Shown here: piece after piece, positions 1 through 9,475 of the stretch
How positions within the stretch are numbered: the first letter of the stretch is position 1
Layout: every line of letters begins with the position of its first letter
Origin: Mesorhizobium atlanticum
GTDB lineage: Bacteria; Pseudomonadota; Alphaproteobacteria; Rhizobiales; Rhizobiaceae
Direction of reading: 5' to 3'
Length of the DNA: 64,000 nucleotides
Assembly (NCBI RefSeq): GCF_003289965.1
Contig: NZ_QMBQ01000004.1
Coordinates: forward strand, 620,001 to 684,000
Notes under the pieces: generated by a model
Database searches by the model: none
The model's input: only the letters and a program-made list of their open reading frames with translations
Told to the model about the DNA's origin: nothing
Translations under genes and position numbers: made by a program

Positions 1-84
1 AACGAAAAGAGGCGAGGTGCGCGATGACTTTCAAAAAAAAATAAAAAATACTAGGGTGCCCACGCAGCCGCATGAGAGCCACGC

Positions 85-1005
85 ATGGCCTATCTCGACA
101 ACATCGCCGTCTTCGTCCGCGTCGTCGAGCTCGGCAATCTGTCAGCGGCGGGGCGCGATATGCGCATTTCTCCCGCGGTCGCCTCCAACCGCATCAAGGA
201 GCTGGAAAAGCACCTCGGCGTCCGGCTGTTCAATCGCACGACAAGGCAGTTGATGCCGACCGAGCACGGCACGGTGTTCTACACCGGCGCCAAGCAGGTG
301 CTGGACGCCATCACCGAGGCGGAAGCGGCGGTCGCAGCACTTTCCGGCCAGCCGCGCGGGACCATTCGGGTCACGGCGCCGCTCGGCCTCGGACGGCGGC
401 TGATTGCCTCGGGGATCCCGGATTTCCACGACAAATATCCCGATATCGAGGTGCGGCTCAGGCTCTCCGACCACAATGTCGATATCATGAAGGAAGGCAT
501 CGACGTTGCCTTCCGGCTCGGCATCATCGAGGATTCCAGCCTTCGGATGCGCGGCATCATGGAATGCGAACGCGTGCTGGTGGCGGCGCCGAAATATCTG
601 GAGGCGCGCGGCGAACCCGCCGAGCCGCAGGAACTGATCGGCAGGAAACACGACTGCCTAATGCTGCGCTATGCCGGCGCGCGCGAATATGTCTGGACGC
701 TGCAGACGCCGGGCGGCCCGCAGAAGTTCGAGGTGCACGGCCCCTACGACACCGACGACGGCGACGTGCTGACCGGTTGGGCGCTGTCGGGGCGCGGCAT
801 CATCAACAAGCCGCGCTTCGAGGTGGAACCCTTCATCCGCGACCGTCGACTGAAGGTGATCCTTACCCAAACGCCGCCAACGCCGGTGCAATTCGCCGCC
901 GTCTATCCGCACAAGAAGCTGCAGGATCCGAAAGTGCGGCTTCTGCTCGACTTCATGGCCGAGCGCTGCCAGCGGCTGATCAAGGACATTCTGGCCGGGA
1001 AGTAA
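85..1005 (+). CDS. LysR family transcriptional regulator
   Basis: 306-residue DNA-binding regulator of usual LysR length. Residues about 1-60 form the winged helix-turn-helix, with the typical run LSAAGRDMRISPAVASNRIK followed by a recognition segment ending in FNRTTRQL. Residues about 90-295 are the periplasmic-binding-protein-like effector domain. It lies 91 bp upstream of two same-strand flavin oxygenase genes, so it may control them, or the unknown DNA left of the window. A short AT-rich stretch with an A-run near 30-50 precedes it and probably holds its promoter. Family call is firm; the effector and targets cannot be read from sequence. Confidence 0.93.
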   Translation: MAYLDNIAVFVRVVELGNLSAAGRDMRISPAVASNRIKELEKHLGVRLFNRTTRQLMPTEHGTVFYTGAKQVLDAITEAEAAVAALSGQPRGTIRVTAPLGLGRRLIASGIPDFHDKYPDIEVRLRLSDHNVDIMKEGIDVAFRLGIIEDSSLRMRGIMECERVLVAAPKYLEARGEPAEPQELIGRKHDCLMLRYAGAREYVWTLQTPGGPQKFEVHGPYDTDDGDVLTGWALSGRGIINKPRFEVEPFIRDRRLKVILTQTPPTPVQFAAVYPHKKLQDPKVRLLLDFMAERCQRLIKDILAGK

Positions 1006-1096
1006 GGGACTGCGGAGGGTGCTGGGAGGCAAGAGAGGCAGTCGCTGGTCCATTCGCCAGCCTTGCCTTGCGCGCCGGCGAACTTAGGTTGGTGCG

Positions 1097-2062
1097 ATGC
1101 ATCTCGCCGTTTCGCTCGATATCGCCGCCCCCAGCGGACAGGCCGTCCTGGACTTCGGCCAAATCAGCGCCTTCGTGCGGAAGGCGGAAGCGGTGGGCGT
1201 TGACATGGTCATCATTTCCGACTCCGCCGATGAGCCGTCGACCAGCCCGTTCGAAGCGACGACGTTGCTGGCCGCGCTGGCGACGGTGACCGACAGGATC
1301 GGCCTTGTGGCCAGCGCCTCGACGCTCGCGCACCAGCCCTACAATCTGGCGCGCCGCTTTGCTTCGCTCGACATCATCAGCCACGGCCGCATCGGTTGGA
1401 ACGCGACGATGCAGCAAAATCCGCGCGAGGCGGCAAATTTCAGCCGGCCGGAAGGTTTCTCCGACGATAACTTTCGCCGCCGCGCAGAAGAGTTCATCGG
1501 CATCGCGCACGGTTTATGGCGTGGCTGGGACGCGGATGCCTTGCTGTTCGACAAGGTGGGCGGTCGATTCCACGATCCCGACAGGATGCATGTCCTCGAC
1601 CATAAGGGCGAGTTCTTCGCAGTGCGCGGACCGCTCAATGTCGCCCGCTCGCCGCAGGACACGCCTGTGCTGGTCATGTCCGGCCTAAACGAGACCGATC
1701 GCGACTTCGCGAGCCGCGTCGCCGACGTCATTCTGATCGAGGAAGAGTCGGCCGAGGCCGCCAATGCTGCGACCGCCGATTTGAGACGCCGGGCGCTTGC
1801 CGCCGACCGCAAACCGGAAGGCGTGAAGGTGCTGCTGACGGTCGCGATTGAATCCGAGCCGCCTATCGACAGGCTTCGAAACCTGCTGGGATCGAGCGGC
1901 TGTGACGGCTTCAATTTTGTTCTGCCGGCTGATGTCGCGGCACTTCAGAATTTCACCGACCGTGTCTTGCCGGAACTCCAGCCCCGCGGCCTCGCCAGCC
2001 GGACCCGGCAAGGTACGACATTGCGCGCACATCTTGGCCTCGGAACAGGAGGCGCAAAATGA
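1097..2062 (+). CDS. LLM-class flavin-dependent monooxygenase (NtaA/SnaA/DszA group)
   Basis: 321-residue member of the bacterial-luciferase-like TIM-barrel flavin monooxygenases. The start MHLAVSLDIAAPSG leads into strand beta1. RIGLVASASTL, a RFASLDIIS(H)GRIGWN segment and a later PVLVMSGLNE strand are hallmarks of the NtaA/SnaA/DszA group, which oxidises nitrilotriacetate, EDTA, dibenzothiophene sulfone and similar xenobiotics using reduced FMN from a separate reductase. At 321 residues it is shorter than the roughly 430 usual for the group. Its stop overlaps the start of the next LLM gene by 4 bases, so the two are translationally coupled and may work together. No partner flavin reductase is adjacent. 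Substrate unknown. Confidence 0.88.
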   Translation: MHLAVSLDIAAPSGQAVLDFGQISAFVRKAEAVGVDMVIISDSADEPSTSPFEATTLLAALATVTDRIGLVASASTLAHQPYNLARRFASLDIISHGRIGWNATMQQNPREAANFSRPEGFSDDNFRRRAEEFIGIAHGLWRGWDADALLFDKVGGRFHDPDRMHVLDHKGEFFAVRGPLNVARSPQDTPVLVMSGLNETDRDFASRVADVILIEEESAEAANAATADLRRRALAADRKPEGVKVLLTVAIESEPPIDRLRNLLGSSGCDGFNFVLPADVAALQNFTDRVLPELQPRGLASRTRQGTTLRAHLGLGTGGAK

Positions 2063-3309
2063 CCGCGCGCCAGATGAAGCTCGGCCTGTTCCTGTGGGCG
2101 ACTGGCCATCACATCGCCGCCTGGCGTCACCCGGACGCGCATGTGACGGCCGGTATCGACATCGACCATTACATCGCGCTGGCGCGGACCGCCGAAGCGG
2201 CGAAGTTCGATATGGTGTTCTGCGAGGACGCCGCCGGCCTGCGCGAGGCCAACATCAACATTGCCAGCCAGACCTCGCGCTCGATCGGTTTCGAGCCGAT
2301 CAGCCTGCTGTCGGCGCTGGCCGCGCAGACCGAGCGCATCGGCTTGGTTTCGACGGCATCGACCAGCTACAACGAGCCCTATGGCCTGGCGCGGACTTTT
2401 GCTTCGCTCGACAATCTCAGCGGCGGGCGGGCCGGCTGGAACCTCGTGACCTCGGCGAGCCCGATCGAAGCAGCGAATTTCGGCGCGACGGGGCTGCGGC
2501 CGCATGCCGACCGCTATGCGCGGGCGCGCGAATTCGCCACGGTAATCACCGGGCTCTGGCATCGTAAGCCAACCGGCCATGACGGCGAAAGCTTCTCGGT
2601 GCGCGATCCGCTCGACATACCGCCCTCGCCGCAGGGTGCGCCGGTGATGGTGCAAGCGGGAGCATCGGACGACGGCAAAGATCTGGCCGCGCGCACCGCC
2701 GATGTCGTGTTCTCGGCGGCGCAGACTTTCGAGGAAGCCAAGGCCTTCTATGACGATCTCAAGGGGCGGCTCGCCGCTTACGGACGCCAGCCGGACGACG
2801 TGAAGATCATGCCCGGCGTGGCGCCGATCGTGGCCGCCACGAAAGCCGAGGCGCAAGCGAAATACGATGCGCTGCAGGAGTTGATCCCCGACGATGTCGG
2901 CGTGGCGCTGCTCTCCAGCTATCTCAGCATCTCCGACCTCGGCCGCTACCCGATCGACGGGCCGCTGCCCGAGCTGCCGGAGAGCGAAGGCATGAAGAGC
3001 CGGCAGGCGCTGGTCATCGAGCAGGCGCGCCGCGACGGTCTCTCGATCCGCGAGTTGGCGCGTTACTTTGCCGGCGCGCGCGGCCACTGGCGGGTGGTCG
3101 GCACGGCCGGAGAGATCGCCGACGAATTGCAGGCACGCTTCGAAGGCGGCGCGGCCGACGGCTTCAACGTCATGCCATCCTGGTTCCCGGGCGAGCTCGA
3201 CGCCTTCGCGACGCTGGTGGTGCCGGAATTGCGGCGGCGCGGGCTGTTCCGCAAGGACTATGAAGGCCGGACGCTGCGCGATCATCTCGGCCTGAAGCGG
3301 CCGATTTAA
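2059..3309 (+). CDS. LLM-class flavin-dependent monooxygenase, NtaA/DszA family
   Basis: 416-residue, near full-length NtaA/SnaA/DszA-type FMNH2-dependent monooxygenase. The N-terminus has the characteristic GLFLWATGHHIAAWRHPDA, followed by FDMVFCEDAAG, RIGLVSTASTSYNEPY, and the diagnostic FASLDNLSGGRAGWNLVTS. A C-terminal segment (ADGFNVMPSWFPGELDAF) matches the usual end of the family. It likely oxygenates a small sulfur, nitrogen or aromatic compound with FMNH2 supplied in trans. It starts inside the end of the preceding LLM gene (ATGA overlap) and ends 4 bases into the convergent PhzF-family gene. Substrate cannot be assigned. Confidence 0.92.
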   Translation: MTARQMKLGLFLWATGHHIAAWRHPDAHVTAGIDIDHYIALARTAEAAKFDMVFCEDAAGLREANINIASQTSRSIGFEPISLLSALAAQTERIGLVSTASTSYNEPYGLARTFASLDNLSGGRAGWNLVTSASPIEAANFGATGLRPHADRYARAREFATVITGLWHRKPTGHDGESFSVRDPLDIPPSPQGAPVMVQAGASDDGKDLAARTADVVFSAAQTFEEAKAFYDDLKGRLAAYGRQPDDVKIMPGVAPIVAATKAEAQAKYDALQELIPDDVGVALLSSYLSISDLGRYPIDGPLPELPESEGMKSRQALVIEQARRDGLSIRELARYFAGARGHWRVVGTAGEIADELQARFEGGAADGFNVMPSWFPGELDAFATLVVPELRRRGLFRKDYEGRTLRDHLGLKRPI

Positions 3310-4154
3310 GCCGCTTCTGCCCGCGCATCCATCAGGCGGGCTGTTCCAGAAACCCTGATCGAGCTGCCCGGCGTCGGTGGAATGTCGGCATGGAGTCGCG
3401 AGCGCATGCCCATGTCCTCGCCCTGGATGATGTCGATGGCGCCGCCATGCGGCCAGCCAAGATCGCGCAGATAGCCGGCAAAGGCCGCGGTCGCCGCCCC
3501 CGTCGCCGGGTCCTCGTAGACACCGCCGGAAGCGAATGGATTGCGCGTGTGGAAGAGGCGCGGCGTTTCGGCATAAGCGAGCAGGATGGTGACCAAGCCT
3601 TCGCGCCGCATGAAGGACTGGCCCTGCTTCAGGTCATAAGCCATGGCGGCCAAGGCTTCGCGTGACTTCAGCGCCAGCACGAGGTGGTCGGCGCCGCCGT
3701 GGATGAGCGCCGGCGGAATGGCCGGATCAAGATCGCCTGGCTGGTAGCCGAACAGCGCCAATGCCTCGCCGGCCAGTTCCGACGAAGCCGGCCGGCTGTG
3801 CGTCGGCGGCGACTGCAGCGCGGCGGCGACGTTGGCGCCGTCGCAAAAGCCTTCGACGGTAATGTTCGCCTGGTTGAGGATCAGCGAGAATACCCCGTTG
3901 CCGAACCTCCTGACCAGCGCCGCGCCCAGCGCGATGGTGGCGTGGCCGCAGAAGGGCACTTCCGACTCCGGCGAAAAGTAGCGCACGCGCCAGCCGCCGC
4001 CTTCGGGTGCCGCGAAGGCGGTTTCCGAGAAGCCTACCTCGGCTGCGACGCGCTGCATCTCGGCCGCGTCCGGCAAAGCCTCGCCGATCACCACGCCGGC
4101 CGGATTGCCGCCTCTGTTGCCGTCCGAAAATGCCGCTATGCGCAAAACGTCCAT
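3306..4154 (-). CDS. PhzF family phenazine biosynthesis-like isomerase
   Basis: 282-residue protein of the PhzF/diaminopimelate-epimerase fold. The N-terminal MDVLRIAAFSDGNRGGNPAGV is the family signature. A glutamate in GFSETAF corresponds to the conserved catalytic Glu of PhzF. PFCGHATIALGAALV and the C-terminal EDPATGAATAAFAGYL are the two other conserved blocks. Most family members are uncharacterised epimerases or isomerases rather than phenazine enzymes, and there are no other phz genes here, so phenazine production should not be inferred. It is convergent with the LLM gene and overlaps it by 4 bases. Its upstream region, 4155 onward, is gene-free. Confidence 0.92.
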   Translation of the reverse strand: MDVLRIAAFSDGNRGGNPAGVVIGEALPDAAEMQRVAAEVGFSETAFAAPEGGGWRVRYFSPESEVPFCGHATIALGAALVRRFGNGVFSLILNQANITVEGFCDGANVAAALQSPPTHSRPASSELAGEALALFGYQPGDLDPAIPPALIHGGADHLVLALKSREALAAMAYDLKQGQSFMRREGLVTILLAYAETPRLFHTRNPFASGGVYEDPATGAATAAFAGYLRDLGWPHGGAIDIIQGEDMGMRSRLHADIPPTPGSSIRVSGTARLMDARAEAA

Positions 4155-4674
4155 GTTTCCTGGTCCCGTTGTCCGTGCGGCGCAACAAACACGTTTCGGG
4201 CCGGTTTGGGAAATGAAGAAAACGGCGAGCAGCGGTGAGCGCCAGTCACACCTGCGATCGGGGTTGCACCTGTAACTGGCGTGACTGGTCAGGCCGAGAC
4301 TTGATTGCCACGTGGTTTCCCCAATCCGTCGCTGCTTCGCAGCGCCACCTTTCCCCCCTCCGGAGGGAAGGAAGGGAGCGTCGCTGGACGAGCGTTGACG
4401 GCAAAAAGCTTGGCGCCTTTCCTCTACCCCGTCGATCGGGGGAGAGGTGGCTCGGCGAAGCCGAGACGGATTGGGGGTCGCCCAGCGCTACATTGACAAT
4501 GCATGCGCCAAGCTGCGCCGTAGCCCACTTTGTTGGGCGAGGAACCCAAGCTTTCCACGATCACGACGGCCAGTAGCCCTCGCCCATGAAATGGGGGGAG
4601 AGGTGTCCGCGCAGCGGACGGAGCGGAGGCAGCGCTGCCATATGCGATTTGCCCTGCCCACGTGGCCGGCTGGA
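4155..4674. other. Gene-free 520-bp gap with mosaic palindromes
   Basis: No convincing coding sequence; the small frames here have poor codon use and no homologous motifs. The part next to the PhzF gene should hold its promoter and carries an 8-bp inverted repeat, CCAGTCAC at 4242-4249 and GTGACTGG at 4281-4288. The rest is a patchwork of short GC-rich palindromes, described separately at 4319-4476, plus a related GGGGAGAGGTG...CGCAGCGG fragment near 4595-4630. The layout is typical of rhizobial intergenic mosaic repeats. Confidence 0.7.
4319..4476. repeat. Intergenic palindromic element
   Basis: CCCCAATCCGTC at 4319-4330 is perfectly complementary to GACGGATTGGGG at 4465-4476. Between them are smaller nested palindromes (CTGCTTCGCAG, CCCTCCGGAGGG, CTCGGCGAAGCCGAG). 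It can fold into one long branched hairpin as RNA. The composition matches the repeated intergenic palindromes common in Rhizobiales. Confidence 0.75.
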
Positions 4675-5586
4675 TCAGCCGGCCATCGCCTTTTCAGCGC
4701 TGGCTGAGCCAGGCGCCTCGGGGGCATGCGAGACCAGCGTCGTCATGATCTCGGCGGCGGCGAGCGCGGCGATCACGGGCGGACGCTTGTCCTTCACCGC
4801 GTTGCCGCCGATCGGCGAGATAAGGCGGCTGAACTCGGCCTCGTTGCCCTCGGCAGACTTCAGGAACCAGCTCCTGAAGGTCGCCTTCTTCGTCTTCGAG
4901 CCGATCATGCCGACATAGGCGGTGTCGTCGCGCTTCAGCGCCTCGGCGGCAATCAGGAAATCCAAAGCATGATCGTGGGTCAGGATGGCGAAGGCCGATC
5001 CGGCCGGCGCCTCGCGCACCACGGCTTCGGGCATCGGCGTCAGCCGGGTCTCCACCGTTTCCGGCATGCCTTCCAATGCCTCGGATCGGGTCTCGACGAC
5101 GACGACATGGATCGGCAGCAGCGCCAGCGACGCGGCCAGCGCGTGGCCGACATGGCCGCCACCGAAGATATAGACATGCGGACGATGCGCCTCTTCCGAT
5201 TGAGCGTTGGCGATAAGCTGCTGCTCCAGTGAGCCGTCGACGAGACGGATCAGAACCTCGACGCGCCCGCCGCAGCATTGGCCGATCTCCGGCCCGAGCG
5301 GAACGTCGAGCGTGGCGCAAACTTCATCGACCTCGATGCGGGTTTCATCGGCGGGATATCGCGTACCTCCGCCAAGCATCTGCCGCGCCTTGTCGATCGC
5401 CATATATTCGAGCTGGCCGCCGCCGATCGTGCCGAAAATGGCCGATGCCGAGACAAGCATGAAGGCGCCGGCCTCGCGCGGAGTCGAGCCTTTGGTGGCC
5501 GCCACCTCGACAAGCGCTATCCGGTCGGCTCGACCGAGGAACGCCTTCAGGCTTTGCACATTCGAGTTCATCGTCTGCATTTCCAT
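4675..5586 (-). CDS. xdhC: Xanthine dehydrogenase accessory protein XdhC
   Basis: 303-residue chaperone that binds molybdenum cofactor, promotes its sulfuration and inserts it into XdhB. The N-terminal XdhC/CoxI domain contains VEVAATKGSTPREAGA and GTIGGGQLEY, and a cysteine pair lies in GQCCGGRVEVL. The C-terminal Rossmann part has VYIFGGGHVGHALA and a terminal PPVIAALAAAEIMT block. It is the last gene of the minus-strand uraH-xdhA-xdhB-xdhC run, 47 bp after xdhB. Start is uncertain among three nearby ATGs (5586, 5580, 5571); the last would begin MNSNVQSLKAFL, closest to family starts. Confidence 0.93.
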   Translation of the reverse strand: MEMQTMNSNVQSLKAFLGRADRIALVEVAATKGSTPREAGAFMLVSASAIFGTIGGGQLEYMAIDKARQMLGGGTRYPADETRIEVDEVCATLDVPLGPEIGQCCGGRVEVLIRLVDGSLEQQLIANAQSEEAHRPHVYIFGGGHVGHALAASLALLPIHVVVVETRSEALEGMPETVETRLTPMPEAVVREAPAGSAFAILTHDHALDFLIAAEALKRDDTAYVGMIGSKTKKATFRSWFLKSAEGNEAEFSRLISPIGGNAVKDKRPPVIAALAAAEIMTTLVSHAPEAPGSASAEKAMAG

Positions 5587-5633
5587 CCCGGAAATATAGC
5601 GTTTTGCGCCTCGATTTGCACGTTTAGGCCGAT

Positions 5634-7997
5634 TCAGGCCGGCCGCGCGGCTTCCCGCTTCAGCCTTTCGATCGCCATCAGGACACGCTCCGGTGTCGCC
5701 GGCGCGTCGAGGCGCGGACAGATCCTGTGGTCCGCGACGCTCGCGACAGCATCGGAGAGCGCATGCAGAACCGACATGCCGAGCGGGAAAGGCGGCTCGC
5801 CCACGGCCTTGGAGCGATGCACTGTCGGCTCGTTCGCCTCGGACCAGTCGGCCAGCGTGACGTTAAAGATTTTCGGCCGGTCGGAGGCGAGCGGGATCTT
5901 GTAGGTCGACGGCGCATGGGTGCGCAGCCGGCCCTTGTCGTCCCACCACAATTCCTCGGTGGTCAGCCAGCCCATGCCCTGGATGAAGCCGCCCTCGACC
6001 TGGCCAAGGTCTATGGCGCGGTTCAGCGAGCGGCCGGTCTCGTGCAATATGTCGGTACGCTCGACCACATATTCGCCGGTCAGCGTGTCGACCGAGACCT
6101 CCGAGCAGGACGCACCATAGGCGAAGTAGTAGAAGGGACGGCCCTCGCCCTTGTCGCGGTTCCAATGGATCTTCGGCGTCTTGTAGAAGCCGGCCGCCGA
6201 TAGCTGGATGCGGGCCATATAGGCCTGCTTGACCAGATCGCCGAAGGGTATCTCCTGGTTGCCGATGCGGACGCGGTTGGGCAGGAACAGCACCTGGTCG
6301 CGCGGCACCTGGTATTTTTCCGAGGCGAAATTGGTCAGCCGGTCCTTGATCTGGCGGGCGGCGTTCTGCGCCGCCATGCCGTTGAGGTCGGAACCCGAAG
6401 AAGCCGCGGTGGCCGAGGTGTTCGGTACCTTGCCGGTGGTCGTCGCGGTGATCTTGACCTGATCCAGGTCGATCTGGAATTCCTCCGCCACGACCTGCGC
6501 CACCTTGAGATAGAGGCCCTGCCCCATCTCGGTACCGCCATGGTTCAGGTGAACCGAGCCGTCGGTGTAGACATGCACCAGCGCGCCGGCCTGGTTGTAG
6601 TGCGTGGCGGTGAAGGAGATGCCGAACTTGACCGGCGTCAGCGCCAGCCCGCGTTTGATGAAGCGGCTGTTGTTGTTGAAGGCGCTGATCTCGCGCCGGC
6701 GCCGCGCATAGTTCGAGCTCGCCTCCAGCTCGGCGATGATGCGCTGGATGACATTGTCCTCGACCGTCTGGTGGTAGGGCGTGATGTTGCGGTCGCCCTC
6801 CTTGTCGCCACTCGCGCCGTAGAAATTCTTCTTGCGGATCTCGAGCGGGTCCTTGCCGAGGGCAAAGGCCACCTCGTCGATGACGCGCTCGGCGCCGACC
6901 ATGCCTTGCGGGCCGCCGAAGCCGCGAAAGGCGGTGTTGGACACCGTGTTGGTGTAGAGCGGCGCCGACTGGGCGTGCACCGCCGGCCAGAAATAGGTGT
7001 TGTCGCAGTGGAACAGCGCGCGGTCGGTGACCGGGCCGGAGAGGTCCGACGAGAAGCCGCAGCGCGCTGCGAACATGAAGTCGACGCCGAGGATGTTGCC
7101 GTCGTCGTCGAAGCCTACCTCGTAGTCGATCAGGAAATCGTGGCGCTTGCCGGTGGCGATCATGTCGTCGTCACGGTCGGGCCGGATCTTGACCGCGCGA
7201 TGATGGCGCTTGGCGGCGATCGCGGCGAGTGCTGCGAACTGGTTGCCCTGCGTTTCCTTGCCGCCGAAGCCGCCGCCCATGCGGCGGATTTCCACCGTGA
7301 CGGCGTTGCTCGGGATGCCCAGCGCATGGCTCACCATATGCTGGACTTCGCTCGGATGCTGGGTCGAGGAATAGATGGTGACGTCGTGATCCTCGCCGGG
7401 CACGGCCATGGCGATATGGCCTTCGAGATAGAAGTGCTCCTGGCCGCCGAGACGCATCTTGCCCTTGAGCCTGCGGGGCGCCGCCTTGATCGCCGCCGCC
7501 GCATCGCCGCGCTTCAGCGTCAGCGGCGGGGTGACCAGCTTGTCCTTGCGCGGGTCGAGCGCGCCGATGTCGGTGACGAAGGGCAACTGCTCGTATTCGA
7601 CCTTGGCCAGCCTGACGGCACGCCGCGCCTGCTCGCGCGTCTCGGCGATGACGCAGAAGATCGGCTGGCCGTAGAATTCGACCTTGCCGTCGGCGAGCAC
7701 CGGCTCGTCATGGCGGCCGGTGGGTGAAATGTCGTTTTCTCCCGGCACGTCCTTGGCCGTCAGCACGTCCACGACGCCGGGAGCGGCCCGCACCGCCACG
7801 AGGTCCATCTTCGTGATCGTCGCATGCGTCGCGGTCGACAGGCCAAGGCAGCCATGCAGCGTGCCGGCCGGCTCCGGCATGTCGTCGATATAGACCGCCG
7901 TGCCGCTGACATGCTTGTGCGCTGAATCATGGCGCTGGTCGCTGGCGACGCCGCCCGAGATCTTCTGGGCCTTGAGGTCGGGGACGTGCTTGGTCAT
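5634..7997 (-). CDS. xdhB: Xanthine dehydrogenase molybdopterin-binding subunit XdhB
   Basis: 787-residue large subunit that oxidises hypoxanthine and xanthine to urate at the molybdenum centre. It has the a/b hammerhead domain at the N-terminus (VSGTAVYIDDMPEP), the moco-binding blocks MGGGFGGKETQ, AFRGFGGPQG and GGTEMGQGL, and QVEGGFIQGMGWLTTEEL near residue 680. The catalytic glutamate lies in the conserved GEPPFPLG segment near the C-terminus. Its start codon overlaps the last base of the xdhA stop, so the subunits are translated together. Length is normal for bacterial XdhB (about 780). Confidence 0.96.
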   Translation of the reverse strand: MTKHVPDLKAQKISGGVASDQRHDSAHKHVSGTAVYIDDMPEPAGTLHGCLGLSTATHATITKMDLVAVRAAPGVVDVLTAKDVPGENDISPTGRHDEPVLADGKVEFYGQPIFCVIAETREQARRAVRLAKVEYEQLPFVTDIGALDPRKDKLVTPPLTLKRGDAAAAIKAAPRRLKGKMRLGGQEHFYLEGHIAMAVPGEDHDVTIYSSTQHPSEVQHMVSHALGIPSNAVTVEIRRMGGGFGGKETQGNQFAALAAIAAKRHHRAVKIRPDRDDDMIATGKRHDFLIDYEVGFDDDGNILGVDFMFAARCGFSSDLSGPVTDRALFHCDNTYFWPAVHAQSAPLYTNTVSNTAFRGFGGPQGMVGAERVIDEVAFALGKDPLEIRKKNFYGASGDKEGDRNITPYHQTVEDNVIQRIIAELEASSNYARRRREISAFNNNSRFIKRGLALTPVKFGISFTATHYNQAGALVHVYTDGSVHLNHGGTEMGQGLYLKVAQVVAEEFQIDLDQVKITATTTGKVPNTSATAASSGSDLNGMAAQNAARQIKDRLTNFASEKYQVPRDQVLFLPNRVRIGNQEIPFGDLVKQAYMARIQLSAAGFYKTPKIHWNRDKGEGRPFYYFAYGASCSEVSVDTLTGEYVVERTDILHETGRSLNRAIDLGQVEGGFIQGMGWLTTEELWWDDKGRLRTHAPSTYKIPLASDRPKIFNVTLADWSEANEPTVHRSKAVGEPPFPLGMSVLHALSDAVASVADHRICPRLDAPATPERVLMAIERLKREAARPA

Positions 7998-9472
7998 CAG
8001 GCCGCCTCGCTGCGCGAAACCTGGAGCGGCGCCTTGGTTCCGGTCGTCTCGACATAAAAGCGCAGCAGAAGATTCTTCGCCGCCAGCGCGCGGTATTCGG
8101 CGCTTGCCCGCATGTCGGTGATCGGCGTGAAGTCCCTGGCATATTCAGCCATCGCGGCCTCCACTGTCGCTTCGTTCCAAGCCTTGCCGATCAAGGCTTT
8201 CTCAACCGCAGTGGCGCGCTTCGGCGTCGCCGCCATGCCGCCATAGGCGATGCGGATGTCGGCCACCGTGCCGTCCTTGGCCAGGGTCAGATAGAATGCG
8301 CCGAGCGTCGCCGTGATGTCTTCGTCGCGGCGCTTGGTGACCTTGTAGACGGCAAACTTCGCGGCCTTTGCCGGCACGGGCACGTGGACTGCCTCGACGA
8401 ATTCGCCGGGCTGACGATCCTGCTTGCCATAGGCGATGAAGAAGGTTTCGAGCGGGATCGTGCGGCGCTTCTTGCCCTTGCACAGGGTGAGCTGCGCGCC
8501 GAGCGCGATCAGCGGCGGCGGCGTGTCGCCGATCGGCGAGCCGTTGGCGATGTTGCCGCCGATCGTGCCCATGTTGCGCACCTGCTCACCGCCGATGCGG
8601 TCGACCAGCGGACCCAGGGCCGGGATGCGCTTCGACAGCGTATCGAAGGCTTCGGTGTAGGTGACGCCGGCGCCGATGGTGATCACGTCGTCCTTCTCCG
8701 ACATGGCGCGCAGATCATCGAGCCCGCCGATGAAGATCGCTGGCGGGATGTCGCGCATGTGCTTGGTGACCCAGAGACCCACATCGGTCGAGCCGGCGAC
8801 GATGGTGGCGCCGGGTTCCTTCTCGAGCACGGCGGCTAAATCGTCGACGCCGGCCGGCACGATCAGCCGCTGCTTGCCCGACCCGATCTCGACTCTGGCG
8901 CCATCGTACAATGCCTTCAGCCGCTCGGTGATGTCCTTGCGCTCCACCGCGAGCGGGTCCCTCGCCGCCTTGCCGTAGCTCGAAATGGCGTGCGCGGCGC
9001 GCATGATAGCCTCGTAGCCGGTGCAGCGGCAGAGATTGCCCTGCAGCGCCTTTTCGATCGCGGCGTTCGACGGATCGGGCGTCTTCATCCAGAGCGCGTA
9101 GAGCGACATCACGAAGCCCGGCGTGCAGAAGCCGCATTGCGAGCCGTGGAAATCGACCATCGCCTGCTGCACGGGGTGCAGCTTTTCGCCACTACCGCGC
9201 AAATGTTCCACGGTAACGACATGGGTGCCGTCGAGCGAGCCCATGAAACGGATGCAGGCATTGACGCTTCCATAGACCAGGCCGTCGCCGGCAAGCTTGC
9301 CGACCAGCACCGTGCAGGCGCCGCAATCGCCCTCGGCGCAGCCTTCCTTGGTGCCGCGCAGCGAGCGGTTGAGCCGCAGCCAGTCGAGCAGGGTCGCATC
9401 GGGCGCGACCTCGGTCAGCGCAATGTCGGCACCGTTCAAGATGAAGCGTATCTCGTTCCGGATCCCTGCCAT
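7997..9472 (-). CDS. xdhA: Xanthine dehydrogenase iron-sulfur/FAD subunit XdhA
   Basis: 491-residue small subunit that carries electrons from molybdenum to NAD+. The N-terminal plant-type [2Fe-2S] cluster ligands are in EGCAEGDCGACTVLVG (around residue 45). The second [2Fe-2S] domain has CGFCTPGFVMSLYAL and LCRCTGYEAIM. Residues about 190-370 are the FAD-binding domain (TIVAGSTDVGLWVTK, GTIGGNIANGSPIGDTPP), followed by the CO-dehydrogenase flavoprotein C-terminal domain. It starts 3 bp after the uraH stop and overlaps xdhB by one base, indicating one operon. Confidence 0.96.
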   Translation of the reverse strand: MAGIRNEIRFILNGADIALTEVAPDATLLDWLRLNRSLRGTKEGCAEGDCGACTVLVGKLAGDGLVYGSVNACIRFMGSLDGTHVVTVEHLRGSGEKLHPVQQAMVDFHGSQCGFCTPGFVMSLYALWMKTPDPSNAAIEKALQGNLCRCTGYEAIMRAAHAISSYGKAARDPLAVERKDITERLKALYDGARVEIGSGKQRLIVPAGVDDLAAVLEKEPGATIVAGSTDVGLWVTKHMRDIPPAIFIGGLDDLRAMSEKDDVITIGAGVTYTEAFDTLSKRIPALGPLVDRIGGEQVRNMGTIGGNIANGSPIGDTPPPLIALGAQLTLCKGKKRRTIPLETFFIAYGKQDRQPGEFVEAVHVPVPAKAAKFAVYKVTKRRDEDITATLGAFYLTLAKDGTVADIRIAYGGMAATPKRATAVEKALIGKAWNEATVEAAMAEYARDFTPITDMRASAEYRALAAKNLLLRFYVETTGTKAPLQVSRSEAA

Positions 9473-9475
9473 GTC

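Noticed and set aside
3306..4154. Reading the PhzF-family protein as evidence for phenazine synthesis
   Set aside because: No other phz genes; most PhzF-fold proteins have other roles.
4235..4707. Several small frames in the gap between the PhzF-family gene and xdhC
   Set aside because: They fall on palindromic repeats and overlap each other in all frames.
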